In this document: positions 9,655 through 19,403 of the stretch, one piece after another
How the letters are laid out: the number at the start of each line of letters is the position of its first letter
Position numbering within the stretch: position 1 is the stretch's first letter
NCBI GenBank assembly: GCA_030849465.1
Contig: JARVLF010000020.1
Span: forward strand, 496,001 to 560,000
Length of the DNA stretch: 64,000 nt
Direction of reading: 5' to 3'
Source: Moesziomyces globuligerus
Lineage: Eukaryota; Basidiomycota; Ustilaginomycetes; Ustilaginales; Ustilaginaceae
The notes under the pieces: generated by a model
The model's database searches: none
The model's input: only the letters and a program-made list of their open reading frames with translations
Told to the model about the DNA's origin: nothing
Position numbers and translations under genes: made by a program

Positions 9655-12201
9655 ATGTCTCGTCGATATGCTGCGCACGATCTGTCGGACGCAGCGCTAG
9701 GTGGCTCCGGTCTGCGCATTCGCAACGGCCACTTTGTCGACTCGAGCGGCCGTACCGTCAACCTGCACGGCGTCAATGTCGCTGGGTCCAGCAAGCTTCC
9801 TACCACGCCCAACGGCCTCTCGCATCTGCACGAGGGCTTCTACGAGTCCCATCGCACCGTCTCGTTCGTAGGCAGGCCTTTCCCGCTCTCCGAGGCGCCA
9901 CTCCATTTTGCCCGTCTGCGCGCATGGGGGCTGCCGCTCATCCGGCTCCTCGTCACCTGGGAGTCGATCTCGCATGCTGGTCCGCGCACTCAGGATGTCG
10001 ACCTTGACTATATCCACTACCTCGAACAGCTCGTCAAGCTCATGGCCGACTACGGCCTCAAATGCTTCATCTGCGCGCATCAGGACGTCTGGTCCAGATT
10101 CAGCGGCGGCTCCGGCGCGCCCGCTTGGACCTTCCAGGCCGCAGGTCTGGACATCGAGACCTTCTCCTCCACAGGCGCAGCATACATCCACTGCCAAGAC
10201 GAGAAGCAAAAGCAGCAAGCAAGCACACCAAAGAAGGAGGAGACCGGCGCCTTCCTCTGGCCATCCGGATACCAGAAGCTCGCTGCGAGCACCATGGCCA
10301 CCTTGTTCTGGGCCGGCGATGCGCTCGCACCCAAGTTGACGCTCGATAGCCTCGATCCCGAGAGAGGCGCTCGCAAGGTCGGAGTGCAGAGCTTCCTACA
10401 GTCGTCCTACATCGAGGCCTTTGGCATGCTGGCGGATAGGCTCTTGCCGCTCGAGGCATGCATCGGCTTCGAGCCCATGAATGAGCCGCACCGGGGTCTC
10501 ATCAATCTGCACGACTTCCACGCGTGGAACTACGACACGGATCTGCACATCGGTCCCTACCCTTCGCTCATCCAGGCTCTCGCGCTCGGCAGCGGCTACA
10601 AGCAGCAGGTCAAGTTCTACGTCAAGTCCTGGCCTTTCCCCACGCGCGTCTCGCACACCACCACCATCGACCCCGACGGCCGCTCGTGCTGGCTCACGCA
10701 GAAGCACGACTCTGCCGACGCATCCGACGTTCTGGGCCACGGGCTTGGCTCGTGCCTCTGGCGAGAACACGGCGTTTGGGAGTGGGACGAGTCGAAGCAG
10801 GTGCCTGTGGTGCTTCAGTACGACTACTTTGAAAAGGACCATCGCCAGGGACGTCAGGGGCAGCGCATCGAGTGGTATCGCGATTGCTTTGGACCGTTCC
10901 TCCGGCGCTTCAGCGAGCGTGTCAACCGCGCGCGCCCCACCGCTTTCACGTTTGTCGAGCCGATCCCGAACGAGTTCATCCCGCCCTGGATCCCTGCACG
11001 CGTCATAGAGGACGCCGTCACCGCAGCCGAGTACAAGCAGGCTGCGTATGCGCAGAAGTACGCCACGCGCACGCTCATCGATACGCCGCGTCCCGGTGGC
11101 CAGGCAGGCTTCGTGTACGCGCCGCACTTCTACGACCTCAACGTGCTGTTTGGCAAGGTGCACTCGTGGATGAGCGTCAACGTGCAAGGGCTGAGCCGCG
11201 GGATGTTCATCACCAAGGCGCTCTACTTTGGCGCACAGGGGCTCAAGAACAACTACACGGTGCAGATCGGCCGGATCGCACAGCTGGCGCGCGCCTCGTT
11301 GGGCCGCGTACCCATCATCGTCGGCGAGGTGGGGATCCCGTTTGACATCAATGCCAAGCACGCGTACTCCACGGGCGACTACAGCAAGCAGCACGGGCTC
11401 ATGGATGCCCTCATCGCCGCCATGGAGACGCACGCGCTCGGCTTTACGCTCTGGAACTACAACCCGGACAACCGCGTCGAGTACGGCGATGGCTGGAACT
11501 TCGAAGACTTCAGCATCACCAACGGCGACCATGAGCATGTCGATGCCAGTGCTGGAGCGACGCCCGGCCTGAAGCCTGATTTCCGCAATGCGGCGCACGA
11601 GGACGATCCGCTCTACCGCGGCGGCCGGACGCTCGAGGTCGTCATCCGCCCATACGCTGTCAAGGTCGCGGGCATCCTCGTCGCCACCCGCTTCGACGCC
11701 GACACGCTCTTCTTCGAAGTGCACTGGAAGAATCCCGCCAAGCAGTCGGAAGAGCACTCGTCCGATGCCAGGGACGAGGAGAAGAGGAGGACGACCGAGA
11801 TCTTCGTCCCCGCCTACCACTATCGCCACAAGCGCTTCAGCATCACCACCACCGATGCCGAGACCACGTTCGACGCCGAGCTCCAGACGCTCTTCGTCAC
11901 GCATATCGACACCCGGCCCAACGTGCTGCACAAGCTCAAGATCGAGCTCGAGGATCCGCACGCGCATCGCCTGCACCGGCTGCGCGAGCGACGTCGACTC
12001 ATTCAGCCGCACGGCGTCGTCGAAAGACTGGGTAGACTGTGCCCGGAAAGTGTCGTTCTCGGCTGGAATGCGATGAGCGCAGCGCAGGTGCGCAGCATCG
12101 TCCTCGTGCTCCTCGTCATAGCGCTCGCCGTCTGGACGGTCGACCATCACATGTCGCGTCTCATGACGAGCCGAGCCTCAGCACTCGAGGACGAGCTCTG
12201 A
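9655..12201 (+). CDS. GH5 glucosylceramidase / sterylglucosidase-type enzyme (EGCrP-like)
   Basis: A single-exon ORF of 848 residues. The start of the fold is LRIRNGHFVDSSGRTVNLHG, typical of the fungal endoglycoceramidase-related GH5 group. The acid/base glutamate is E277 in GFEPMNEPHRG, and the nucleophile is E558 in IIVGEVGIPFDIN. The motif FTLWNYNPDNRVEYGDGWN follows, as in the family. A C-terminal beta domain is followed by a hydrophobic segment (AQVRSIVLVLLVIALAVWTV, about residues 810-830) that could anchor the protein in a membrane. Characterised fungal relatives hydrolyse glucosylceramide (EGCrP1) or steryl glucoside and other beta-glucosides (EGCrP2/Sgl1). The sequence alone does not tell me which substrate applies. 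Confidence 0.85.
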   Translation: MSRRYAAHDLSDAALGGSGLRIRNGHFVDSSGRTVNLHGVNVAGSSKLPTTPNGLSHLHEGFYESHRTVSFVGRPFPLSEAPLHFARLRAWGLPLIRLLVTWESISHAGPRTQDVDLDYIHYLEQLVKLMADYGLKCFICAHQDVWSRFSGGSGAPAWTFQAAGLDIETFSSTGAAYIHCQDEKQKQQASTPKKEETGAFLWPSGYQKLAASTMATLFWAGDALAPKLTLDSLDPERGARKVGVQSFLQSSYIEAFGMLADRLLPLEACIGFEPMNEPHRGLINLHDFHAWNYDTDLHIGPYPSLIQALALGSGYKQQVKFYVKSWPFPTRVSHTTTIDPDGRSCWLTQKHDSADASDVLGHGLGSCLWREHGVWEWDESKQVPVVLQYDYFEKDHRQGRQGQRIEWYRDCFGPFLRRFSERVNRARPTAFTFVEPIPNEFIPPWIPARVIEDAVTAAEYKQAAYAQKYATRTLIDTPRPGGQAGFVYAPHFYDLNVLFGKVHSWMSVNVQGLSRGMFITKALYFGAQGLKNNYTVQIGRIAQLARASLGRVPIIVGEVGIPFDINAKHAYSTGDYSKQHGLMDALIAAMETHALGFTLWNYNPDNRVEYGDGWNFEDFSITNGDHEHVDASAGATPGLKPDFRNAAHEDDPLYRGGRTLEVVIRPYAVKVAGILVATRFDADTLFFEVHWKNPAKQSEEHSSDARDEEKRRTTEIFVPAYHYRHKRFSITTTDAETTFDAELQTLFVTHIDTRPNVLHKLKIELEDPHAHRLHRLRERRRLIQPHGVVERLGRLCPESVVLGWNAMSAAQVRSIVLVLLVIALAVWTVDHHMSRLMTSRASALEDEL

Positions 12202-12543
12202 CTGTAAAGCAGTTGTCGACCGTAGGGGCATAGACCAGTCCGAGACTCATAGAACCTGCAGATAGAATCCCAGACTGTCCTTACCTGTCTGTCCGACGGC
12301 GAACGTGCCAATGGCGAGCTTGTGAGTGCGAGGACGAGCGCGAGCGGAGGAGGGCCTTCGCTGAAAAAAAGACGGCTGTTTGACCTGCCGCTTCGACAGT
12401 TTGCGGCCTTTTTTCCCCCTCCGGCAGTCGGATCTGCACGGATCACTTGGACCGCTTCTCCATACGCCTCTACTTCCCTCACCAACACCAACACCAACAC
12501 CTGCTCTGGCGCGTCGACGTGGTCACGAGCATAGTAAGCGAGC
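12202..12543. other. Intergenic region upstream of the TRAPPC13-like gene
   Basis: 342 bp between tandem plus-strand genes. It contains an imperfect hexamer repeat CACCAA (about 3.7 copies, 12480-12501) in the likely leader of the downstream gene, and pyrimidine-rich stretches. No gene seen. Confidence 0.4.
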
Positions 12544-14934
12544 ATGGCGTCGCAAGCGCCGAGTGTGGCTGGGCCACCCGTGGCGGCCTCGCAACCCTCG
12601 CCGGGCTCGAATGCGAATGGCGCGCAGCAGGCGGGGCCGCATCTGCTCTCGCTCAAGGTGATGCGCGCTTCGGCGCCGGCGCTTGCGGTGAGCGAGAAGC
12701 CGTACTACGACGACGCGGATCTTCCACCTGGCGACGGCCTGCTTGCGGCCGTAGGCCGGGGCATCGATGCCGGGCTGAGCCAAGACCTGCTGGCGAACGC
12801 ATGGGACCGCGGAGCCTCGAGCAGCTCGGCAGGCGGCGCGGCGTACCGCGCAGCATCCGAGTCGTTTGCGATCAGCGGCCTGCTGGTGCTGCCGAACTCG
12901 TTTGGGACGCTGTTTCTCGGCGAGACGTTCCGGTCGTACCTGTGCGTGCGCAACGAGAGCGGCGCGGCGGTGCGCGAGCCGAGCCTCCGCGTCGAGATGC
13001 AGGTCGGCGCCTCGGACGCGCAGCAACCGTCGGACAGCGGACGCTGGCATCAGCTCGCGCACATCATCCTGCCCTCGCCCTCGCGCTACTCGCCCGAGCC
13101 CTCCTCCCGCCCCGCCCCCGGCCCAGACGGCGACGACGACGACGACGACGACGGCAGCGGTGGTGGCGACGGGCATCCGGTTTGGGAACTCGCTCCGGCT
13201 CAGGCGCTCGAAACGAGCCTGGGCTACGACATCAAAGACCTCGGCCCGCACGTGCTCGTCTGCACCGTCGGCTACAAGGCGCCGCTCACGCTGCCGGACG
13301 GGACGGTGTCGTGGGTCGAACGCTCGTTTCGCAAGTTCTTCAAGTTCGCCGTCGAGCGCTCGCCGATCTCGGTGCGGACCAAGGTGCATCAGCCGCGCGC
13401 GGCGTGTGCGCAGCTGCATCCGGACGCGGGCGTGCGCGAGCGCGTCGAGCTCGAGGTGCAGCTGCAAAACGTCGCGGCCAACGGCGCCTCGCTCGTGCTC
13501 GAGCGTCTCGACCTCAAGCCCGCGCCCGGTTGGAGGTGGCAGAGCATCGACCGGCCGTGGCTGACCTCGGAGGCGGTGGGTGCGGAAAAGGAGGCGGATG
13601 CGGATATGTGGACGGCGGGTGCGGCGCGGAGCAACCTGCTTTTGGCTGACGGCGATGTGCGGCAGTACCTCTTTGTGCTGCAGCGCGCCGACGAGGTGGC
13701 GTGGTACGAGGCGCGGCAGCAGGGTGCCGAGATGGGCGTGACGCCCGAAGGGTGGATGGTGCGCGGCGATGCGTTGGGCCATCTGGACATCGGTTGGCGC
13801 ATGAGCTTGGGCGAGCCGGGAAGGCTGCAGACGTCGCAGCTCGTGCGTCGGCGAGTCGTCGCGCCGGCGGTCTCGCCTGCTACTGCGCCCGGAGAAGGGC
13901 TGCCGGGTCCGCAGCTCGTTACGCAGCTGCAGCTGCGTCCGAGCGCGATCGACGCACTCGCGCACGTCGCGGCCGACACCGCAACGCTTTCGCTCGACGT
14001 TGCCGTCAGCATCGCCGACCTCTCTAGCCTCTCGCCAGGCGAGCCTAGCCGAGGCGGAGAGCGAGAGGATCAAGTGCGGGAGGATGAGGATGACGATACG
14101 CCGTTGTCCGAGATCGCCTCGCCGCAGCGCGGGCGTGTTCGGCCGGGCGCGCGCGCAGGCGAGGGTGGCGACGAGGTGCGCTCGGTGGTACGCACGTTTG
14201 AGCTCGCACTGCAGCACTGTAGCGTCGAGGCGAGCGAAGCGCGCGGGCCCGAAGAGGCTACGTTGGACAGTGGGGTTGTGACGCCACGTCGGGGTGGGAG
14301 GTCGAGTCGGACGTCGACGCCCGTGGCCGGGGCTGCGCAGTTGATGCAGAGGACGAGGCTTCAGACGAATCTCTCGAACCTCGTGCGTGCTGGTTCGCTC
14401 TCCCTTCGACCGGGACGGTCGTCGTTGGACGCAGAGACGTCGAGTGGTACATCGGGACCGACTCGACAATCCACTCCTGCGCCACCCATGCAAGAAGAGG
14501 CGCCGGTGGTACCGCCCAAAGCCTCTGCGGGTGCGGGGATGCCGGTGCCCGTCTTGTCGAGTGCGCGCATGGACAAGATCCACGCGGCGTGGATGCAGAA
14601 CCACGCCCAGGCCGTATCTCGAAGTCTGCAGCCAGACCATCTCGATCCTTCGCACTGCGCCCGATTCCTAGGCACCTCGATCGTAGCCTTGCCGCCCGTG
14701 ACACTCCGACTCGAGGCTCGTCGACACGCGGGACGGTGGCAAACCATGTCGCCGAGCGCACAGACCGTCGAGACCTCACTCACCTACGCGCTCGATGCGC
14801 CTCCTGGCTCGCATCTCCGCTTGGGCGCAGTCCGCATCCTACTCCTCAGCTACCGCGACGATGATGTCCAACGCTCCATCAGTCCGACGGTCCTAGACGA
14901 AATCCCCGTCATCGCAGAATGCCTCATACCGTAG
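12544..14934 (+). CDS. TRAPPC13-like TRAPP complex subunit (DUF974 family)
   Basis: A single-exon ORF of 796 residues. The family hallmarks are HLLSLKVMRASAPAL at about residues 35-50, then FAISGLLVLPNSFGTLFLGE followed by TFRSYLCVRNES at about residues 108-140. These match the N-terminal domain of TRAPPC13. An Asp run (about residues 197-205) and Ser/Arg/Glu-rich inserts (about residues 495-680) make it longer than animal TRAPPC13 (about 420 residues). The C terminus returns to beta-rich sequence, with SPTVLDEIPVIAECLIP at the end. TRAPPC13 belongs to TRAPP complexes acting on Rab GTPases at the Golgi. The gene lies about 4.5 kb from YPT1, the yeast TRAPP substrate; that proximity may be chance. 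Confidence 0.8.
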   Translation: MASQAPSVAGPPVAASQPSPGSNANGAQQAGPHLLSLKVMRASAPALAVSEKPYYDDADLPPGDGLLAAVGRGIDAGLSQDLLANAWDRGASSSSAGGAAYRAASESFAISGLLVLPNSFGTLFLGETFRSYLCVRNESGAAVREPSLRVEMQVGASDAQQPSDSGRWHQLAHIILPSPSRYSPEPSSRPAPGPDGDDDDDDDGSGGGDGHPVWELAPAQALETSLGYDIKDLGPHVLVCTVGYKAPLTLPDGTVSWVERSFRKFFKFAVERSPISVRTKVHQPRAACAQLHPDAGVRERVELEVQLQNVAANGASLVLERLDLKPAPGWRWQSIDRPWLTSEAVGAEKEADADMWTAGAARSNLLLADGDVRQYLFVLQRADEVAWYEARQQGAEMGVTPEGWMVRGDALGHLDIGWRMSLGEPGRLQTSQLVRRRVVAPAVSPATAPGEGLPGPQLVTQLQLRPSAIDALAHVAADTATLSLDVAVSIADLSSLSPGEPSRGGEREDQVREDEDDDTPLSEIASPQRGRVRPGARAGEGGDEVRSVVRTFELALQHCSVEASEARGPEEATLDSGVVTPRRGGRSSRTSTPVAGAAQLMQRTRLQTNLSNLVRAGSLSLRPGRSSLDAETSSGTSGPTRQSTPAPPMQEEAPVVPPKASAGAGMPVPVLSSARMDKIHAAWMQNHAQAVSRSLQPDHLDPSHCARFLGTSIVALPPVTLRLEARRHAGRWQTMSPSAQTVETSLTYALDAPPGSHLRLGAVRILLLSYRDDDVQRSISPTVLDEIPVIAECLIP

Positions 14935-15013
14935 ACAATTCACAGCCGGATCACAAATGCGTAGGGGAGAGACAGTGGCGTGCAAGGGGTACGATTGCGT
15001 CGACGTTGCGGTT

Positions 15014-18000
15014 CTACAATGTGAATGTGCGAGCTAGGGCGATGAGATGGTGAAGCGGGGTGATGTGGAGCCAACCTGCATCGACGGCGACTTGGGCTTC
15101 GACTTGAGGTCGAAAGCGCCTCTCTTGCAACCCGTCGTGAGGACCCGTGCAGACTACGAGCTGGGAAGGCTCGCCACCGCTGCGCGGGGTAAGTCGGACA
15201 TCGACAAACGCACACGTCTGCACGTCTTTGCCGTCTACGCTGAGGCTAGGCGTGTGCGGGGTGGAAAAGTCGATGTGGATGCGGTCAAAGTCGAAGCCGA
15301 GCCCTACACCCAGATGCTTGGTATACGCCTCCTTGTAGGTCCAGAGCGTATAAAGCCGTTCTAGTGCCTTGCGTTCATCCTGTTCCACATCGAGGGGATG
15401 TAGTACCCAGTTGGTCTCGGCGCGGGTGAGTGCCATATCCATCGTCTCTACAAATGCCCGCACGCTGTTCTCGTAGCGCGGCAAGGCGATCTGCATCACA
15501 TCCACGCCTACCATGCTGTTCTCCAGCGGCGCGAGGCAGAACGCCATCACCACCCAGTCGCCATCGTGCGAGAGGTTATAGACGACACGCAGCGCCAGTT
15601 CGGGCGCGACGAGGTACGGTCGTCCCTGCGCGGTAGCACCGAAGCGAACGCTCGTCCAACTGACGCCGAATCGCTGCGCCACAAGCACGCGTGGCAGCAA
15701 CCGCGCTACGAGCGAACGCACGCGGTCCACATGCCGATGATACCGCATCACCTTTTCGCGATCCCCCGCATTCGCCCTCCCCGGCAACAACGCCTCGACC
15801 ACCGCACCCAACTCCGCCTCGTCGAGAGCAGCGCAGTCCGAGATATCAACCGCCCACACCTGTAGATCCGAATCCGCACCGATCGCAAAGAGACCATCAA
15901 CCGCCGCGTCAGCAACTCTGCTCTCGAAAGCCTCGTCGGTCGTACCACTCGCCACTCCCTTGTCCGCAGAAGATGCGGGTATGGAAGCGGGTATGGAAGA
16001 AGGGGACTGACCTGAGCTAGACGCGACACCGGCGCGCGTGGAGACGGCCTCCTTGGCCACGATGAGCGCGTCGATGGTGTTGACGCGGCAGTCACGGAGG
16101 AACGAGACGAGGTCGGTGCCACCTGTACCCTTTGCGCCGCCGCCGTCGTCGTTGGAGCTGGTGTCGAGCGCTGCATTCGCCTCGGCCTCCTGCGCGAGCC
16201 TGGAGGTGGCAGCGAGCCTCCGGTCGACGGCCGGCTCGCCCGTGAAGCCCTTGGGCAGCGGTGCATAGGCATCCGGCGCCGAGCCGCGCGCCTGGGCGAC
16301 AATGTAGAGGTAGGCGATCTTCATGTGCTCGTCGCGCAGCGCCTTGAGCTGGGTGAGCGCATTATCGTACGCGGCAGGCAGACCCTCGTCGTGCTCCTCG
16401 CCCTTGGCCTTGAGCGCGAGACTGCGGATCGGATGCGGCCTCTCGCTCACCTCGCTCTCTGCCTCCGCCTCGTTCCCTGCAGCACTGGCGCCATGCGAAC
16501 CCAGGCTCGCATCATCGTCGTCGACATCGTCATCGTCGGCATCGTCGAACGAGATGGCGCGCAGATGCGAGAGGAAGGCGCGGTGGTGGCCAGGCATGTA
16601 CAACGACATCCTCTCCATGAAGGTCGCATCAGCGCCGCGCGCATCGCCGTTGACCGTGGCGGCGGGACGGTGGAGGCGCTCCTTGCGGCGTGTGTGGTCG
16701 ACGTCGAGGAAGACGTCGATGGCGTGGATCATGGAGCTCTGGCCGGCCGAGGGACCGGAAAAGACGCGCTTGACGCCTTCTGGGTCGACGCCCTCAAAGT
16801 GCCAGCCGAGCTCGTCACCCTTGTCGACGGTGTCGCTGCCGACGAACCAGGGTCGGATGCCCCAGTAGAAGATCTTGGGGTCGCAGGCGCTGCGTACGTC
16901 GTGGAGGAGACGCGTGAGGTCCTTGATGACGAGGGCGAGCCTGTTGAGATAGCCGGTGATGCGGCGACGAGCGACGCGGTCTGCGACAAAAGCCTCGTCG
17001 AGACTGACGCGCATGAGCTCGAGCGCCTCGACGCCTCTGGCCTCGATGAGGAGCGAGGTGAAGAAGAAGTGATGCTCTGAGGGGGTGGCGGTGAAGGTCT
17101 CGACGATGCGCAGGTTGTCTGGCTCGAGGCCGCGCGCAGGGTCGATGTAGTCCCAGTTCCAGAGGACGGTGGTGGCGTAGGTGAGCACAGGGGGCAGGTC
17201 GAGCTTCTGCGAGAGCTGAACCCAGGGCACGGCGATGGCGGCGGGAAGGCGGCGGGTGAATTTGCCGGCGAGCTCGTCCGCCAGATCCTGGTCGTCCTGG
17301 ACCTCTTCGGAGGACTTGCGGGAGAAGACGCCGAGCCAGCTGCGAGGAGTGAGGGTGGTGGGGGCGTGGTTGAGCTTGTGGGGCTGGCTGTGGATGTAGA
17401 AGTGGGCGAGGAAGGCGAGGACGAGGTGTCCGCGTCGGGCGAAGCGGATGTCGTTGGCGAGTTGGTCGGAGAGAGGCAGGACGGGCATTTGACGGAGGGA
17501 GCGACGCCATCTGCGCGCGAGGAGGCGCTGGTGTGGCGTGATGGTGGCGCCGCCGCCGCCGTGCATGAGTGGGATACGCTTTGCCTCGTCGAGCGCGTTC
17601 TCCCAGTGATCGGCGTGTGCACCGGTCAGGCGGCGTACGGGCGCCTCTGGGGGGAGGAAGCCGGAGCGGACGTCGATGTCAAAGTCGGCGGCAGCTAGGG
17701 TGGAGGTGTCTGGGATGTGGTCGTCGACGGTGGAGAAGCCGGCGGGACGGGGTACGGCGTCTGCGAGGCGATCCGAGGGGAGGTTGATGCGCGCGAGCGA
17801 AGAAGGTGCGGCGGGGATGCCTGCCTGCACGGCGATGGCTAGCTCGGAGAGCGGCTGAGAGGCGGCATGGGGGAAGGCGGCGGCAGCAGCTTGGGATGGT
17901 GATGAGGAAGCTTGGTCGAGGGTGGATGCGGAGGAGGTGGAAGAGCGACGAGCGGCGGGGGTGGATTGTGAGGCGTCGGTGTGGTGCGACTTGTGGGGAC

Positions 18001-18145
18001 CTCGCTGCTGGGCGAGGAAGTGGTCTGGGGGCACTTCAAAGTACTCTGCCTCGTCGTGCGAGTCGGGCCAGGAGGGGTAGAATGTGGCTTTTGGTGACGA
18101 GGAGAGGCGGCTGGGCCCTGCGGCGGCGTTGTTGTTGGAGTGCAT
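15014..18145 (-). CDS. Indoleamine 2,3-dioxygenase fused to Lys5/AASDHPPT-type phosphopantetheinyl transferase
   Basis: One uninterrupted ORF of 1043 residues. After a Ser/Pro-rich N terminus (about 1-130), residues about 140-700 are an indoleamine 2,3-dioxygenase. Motifs include DFDIDVRSGFLPPEAPV, PPVLTYATTVLWNWDYIDP, FYWGIRPWFVG, AGQSSMIHAIDVFLDVDH and MPGHHRAFLSHLRAI. H521 corresponds to the proximal haem ligand. An acidic insert follows the histidine, and the domain closes with GTGGTDLVSFLRDCRV. After a Ser/Pro linker, residues about 760-1043 form a 4'-phosphopantetheinyl transferase: YNLSHDGDWVVMAF, GVDVM with metal ligand D882, and LWTYKEAYTKHLGVGLGFDF with K938/E939. GVDVM rather than GIDIE points to the Lys5/AASDHPPT class. 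IDO opens tryptophan to N-formylkynurenine; the PPTase activates carrier domains, including alpha-aminoadipate reductase in lysine synthesis. The linker has no in-frame ATG suitable for a separate PPTase. Convergent with TRAPPC13, 79 bp away. Confidence 0.88.
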   Translation of the reverse strand: MHSNNNAAAGPSRLSSSPKATFYPSWPDSHDEAEYFEVPPDHFLAQQRGPHKSHHTDASQSTPAARRSSTSSASTLDQASSSPSQAAAAAFPHAASQPLSELAIAVQAGIPAAPSSLARINLPSDRLADAVPRPAGFSTVDDHIPDTSTLAAADFDIDVRSGFLPPEAPVRRLTGAHADHWENALDEAKRIPLMHGGGGATITPHQRLLARRWRRSLRQMPVLPLSDQLANDIRFARRGHLVLAFLAHFYIHSQPHKLNHAPTTLTPRSWLGVFSRKSSEEVQDDQDLADELAGKFTRRLPAAIAVPWVQLSQKLDLPPVLTYATTVLWNWDYIDPARGLEPDNLRIVETFTATPSEHHFFFTSLLIEARGVEALELMRVSLDEAFVADRVARRRITGYLNRLALVIKDLTRLLHDVRSACDPKIFYWGIRPWFVGSDTVDKGDELGWHFEGVDPEGVKRVFSGPSAGQSSMIHAIDVFLDVDHTRRKERLHRPAATVNGDARGADATFMERMSLYMPGHHRAFLSHLRAISFDDADDDDVDDDDASLGSHGASAAGNEAEAESEVSERPHPIRSLALKAKGEEHDEGLPAAYDNALTQLKALRDEHMKIAYLYIVAQARGSAPDAYAPLPKGFTGEPAVDRRLAATSRLAQEAEANAALDTSSNDDGGGAKGTGGTDLVSFLRDCRVNTIDALIVAKEAVSTRAGVASSSGQSPSSIPASIPASSADKGVASGTTDEAFESRVADAAVDGLFAIGADSDLQVWAVDISDCAALDEAELGAVVEALLPGRANAGDREKVMRYHRHVDRVRSLVARLLPRVLVAQRFGVSWTSVRFGATAQGRPYLVAPELALRVVYNLSHDGDWVVMAFCLAPLENSMVGVDVMQIALPRYENSVRAFVETMDMALTRAETNWVLHPLDVEQDERKALERLYTLWTYKEAYTKHLGVGLGFDFDRIHIDFSTPHTPSLSVDGKDVQTCAFVDVRLTPRSGGEPSQLVVCTGPHDGLQERRFRPQVEAQVAVDAGWLHITPLHHLIALARTFTL

Positions 18146-18527
18146 GGTGGAGCAAGGCTGGCGATGATGGTGGTTTAGCAGCTGGAGGGCTCAGAGCAGC
18201 GGCAAGCAGAGGGTGGGGATAGCCGGTGCGAGCGAGCGAGTCGAGTGCGGGAGGGCGCGTGGTTGATATAGTGCGGAGGCTGGGTCGGGTGAGGCGCCGT
18301 ATGTAGCGGTAAGGTTGCAAGACTGAAAGCGCGGACGAGCACCTCGGGCTGGATGGAAAGGAGTTGATGCCAGGGATGGCAGGGTGGATCGAGGCTTGTG
18401 TGTGTGCGAGAATGGAGGGTTGGGGTATGATGTCGAGCTCGGCAATTCGTGGCGTTGGCTTGGTTGATCAAGAAAATTCCCGAAGTAAGCGGCAGTTCCC
18501 GAAGATGAGCTCAGACCTCTGAGAGAG

Positions 18528-18571
18528 AGCAGCAGCAGAGCAGCAGCAGAGCAGCAGCAGAGCAGCAGCAG
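18528..18571 (+). repeat. Tandem repeat, 4 copies of an 11-bp CAG-rich unit
   Basis: Four perfect copies of AGCAGCAGCAG, located 383 bp upstream of the IDO-PPTase start codon. The 11-bp unit breaks the triplet phase, so this is not a coding polyglutamine tract in any one frame. Confidence 0.9.
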
Positions 18572-18835
18572 CACACGGCGTGACTCGGGCATCGCAGCCA
18601 CGCTATCGCCGAGATCGCGAATTCAAGGCGATCGCGATCTGGCAACGCGTATCCCCGATGCTCGGCGCTCGATCTTGGATGGCCAAGCCGAGCTCGGCCT
18701 TGCTCGACATTCCATAGCTAATTGCATCTGCTCTGACTCTGCAAGGGTCACCTCTGTGCACTGTGTGCTAGGCGGAGGATGAACGGCGATGAGCACCTGG
18801 CCTGCTGACGAGCGAGTCTGACGATGGATGCAGTT

Positions 18836-18862
18836 GCAGGCGTGGCAGGCGTGGCAGGCGTT
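18836..18862 (+). repeat. Short 9-bp tandem repeat
   Basis: Three near-perfect copies of GCAGGCGTG (the third ends GTT), followed by a degenerate partial copy. It lies in the IDO/YPT1 intergenic region. No function is evident. Confidence 0.8.
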
Positions 18863-19403
18863 GCAGCGTTGCGGGTTGTAAGGGCTGCACGTCATCCGCA
18901 TCGTGCTTGATCTGCTCGCTGGTGGCTGCCCCCTATTTTTGAGCGTGCGTTTGATTCCGAGTCGATTGGCAGCCGCGTGAGAGGGCGTGGGGCTTGGAGT
19001 GCGGCTGGGAGCGGCGCTGGGAGCGGCGCTGTTGGATTCCATCTTTTTTCTGGCTTTGAATTGAGAGCGACTGCGAATGTGGCGGCTGACTGCGCTGCAA
19101 TAATGCTCTCACAGCCTCAGCACCCCGAGCAAGCCGAGCAACTGAGTGATGCACTGCATCCGCAGCCGCCCGCGCCGAGCGCAGCAGAGTGGCATGGCAC
19201 TGATTGTGCGCTGAGCCGCTGCTGTTGGCCGACGCTGCCTCTCTCTACCTCCACCATCTCTGTCAGTCCTCATCGCCCCTACCGACCCCGCCCACCGCCT
19301 TCAACCTCGCCCCCTTCTCCTGTCGCTTGCATCCTACGCCACCCGCTTACTTGCCCACCCTGCGCCCTCGATCCTCGGCGTAACCGCTGCTCACCTGCCC
19401 ACC

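Larger units (their letters stand above)
18146..19403. other. Long intergenic region between divergent IDO-PPTase and YPT1
   Basis: 1258 bp with no convincing gene; minus-strand ORFs at 18175-18601 are repeat-derived and without family character. It holds two short tandem repeats (listed separately) and, directly before YPT1, a pyrimidine-rich leader (about 19220-19400). Presumably it carries the promoters of both flanking genes. Confidence 0.5.

Noticed and set aside
10396..12150. 584-codon minus-strand frame antisense to the GH5 gene
   Set aside because: Arg/Val/Glu-biased shadow of a strong enzyme gene; no family resemblance.
12523..14655. 710-codon minus-strand frame antisense to the TRAPPC13-like gene
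   Set aside because: Arg/His-rich shadow translation without motifs; the plus strand has recognisable family sequence.
15959..16011. Possible 53-nt intron in the IDO-PPTase linker (GTCAGT donor, AAG acceptor on the minus strand)
   Set aside because: 53 nt is not a multiple of three, so removal would break the frame into the PPTase domain; the retained reading frame is open and sensible (Ser/Pro linker).
18528..18571. Short repeats considered as a CRISPR-like array
   Set aside because: Units are directly adjacent with no spacers, and this is a eukaryotic genome.
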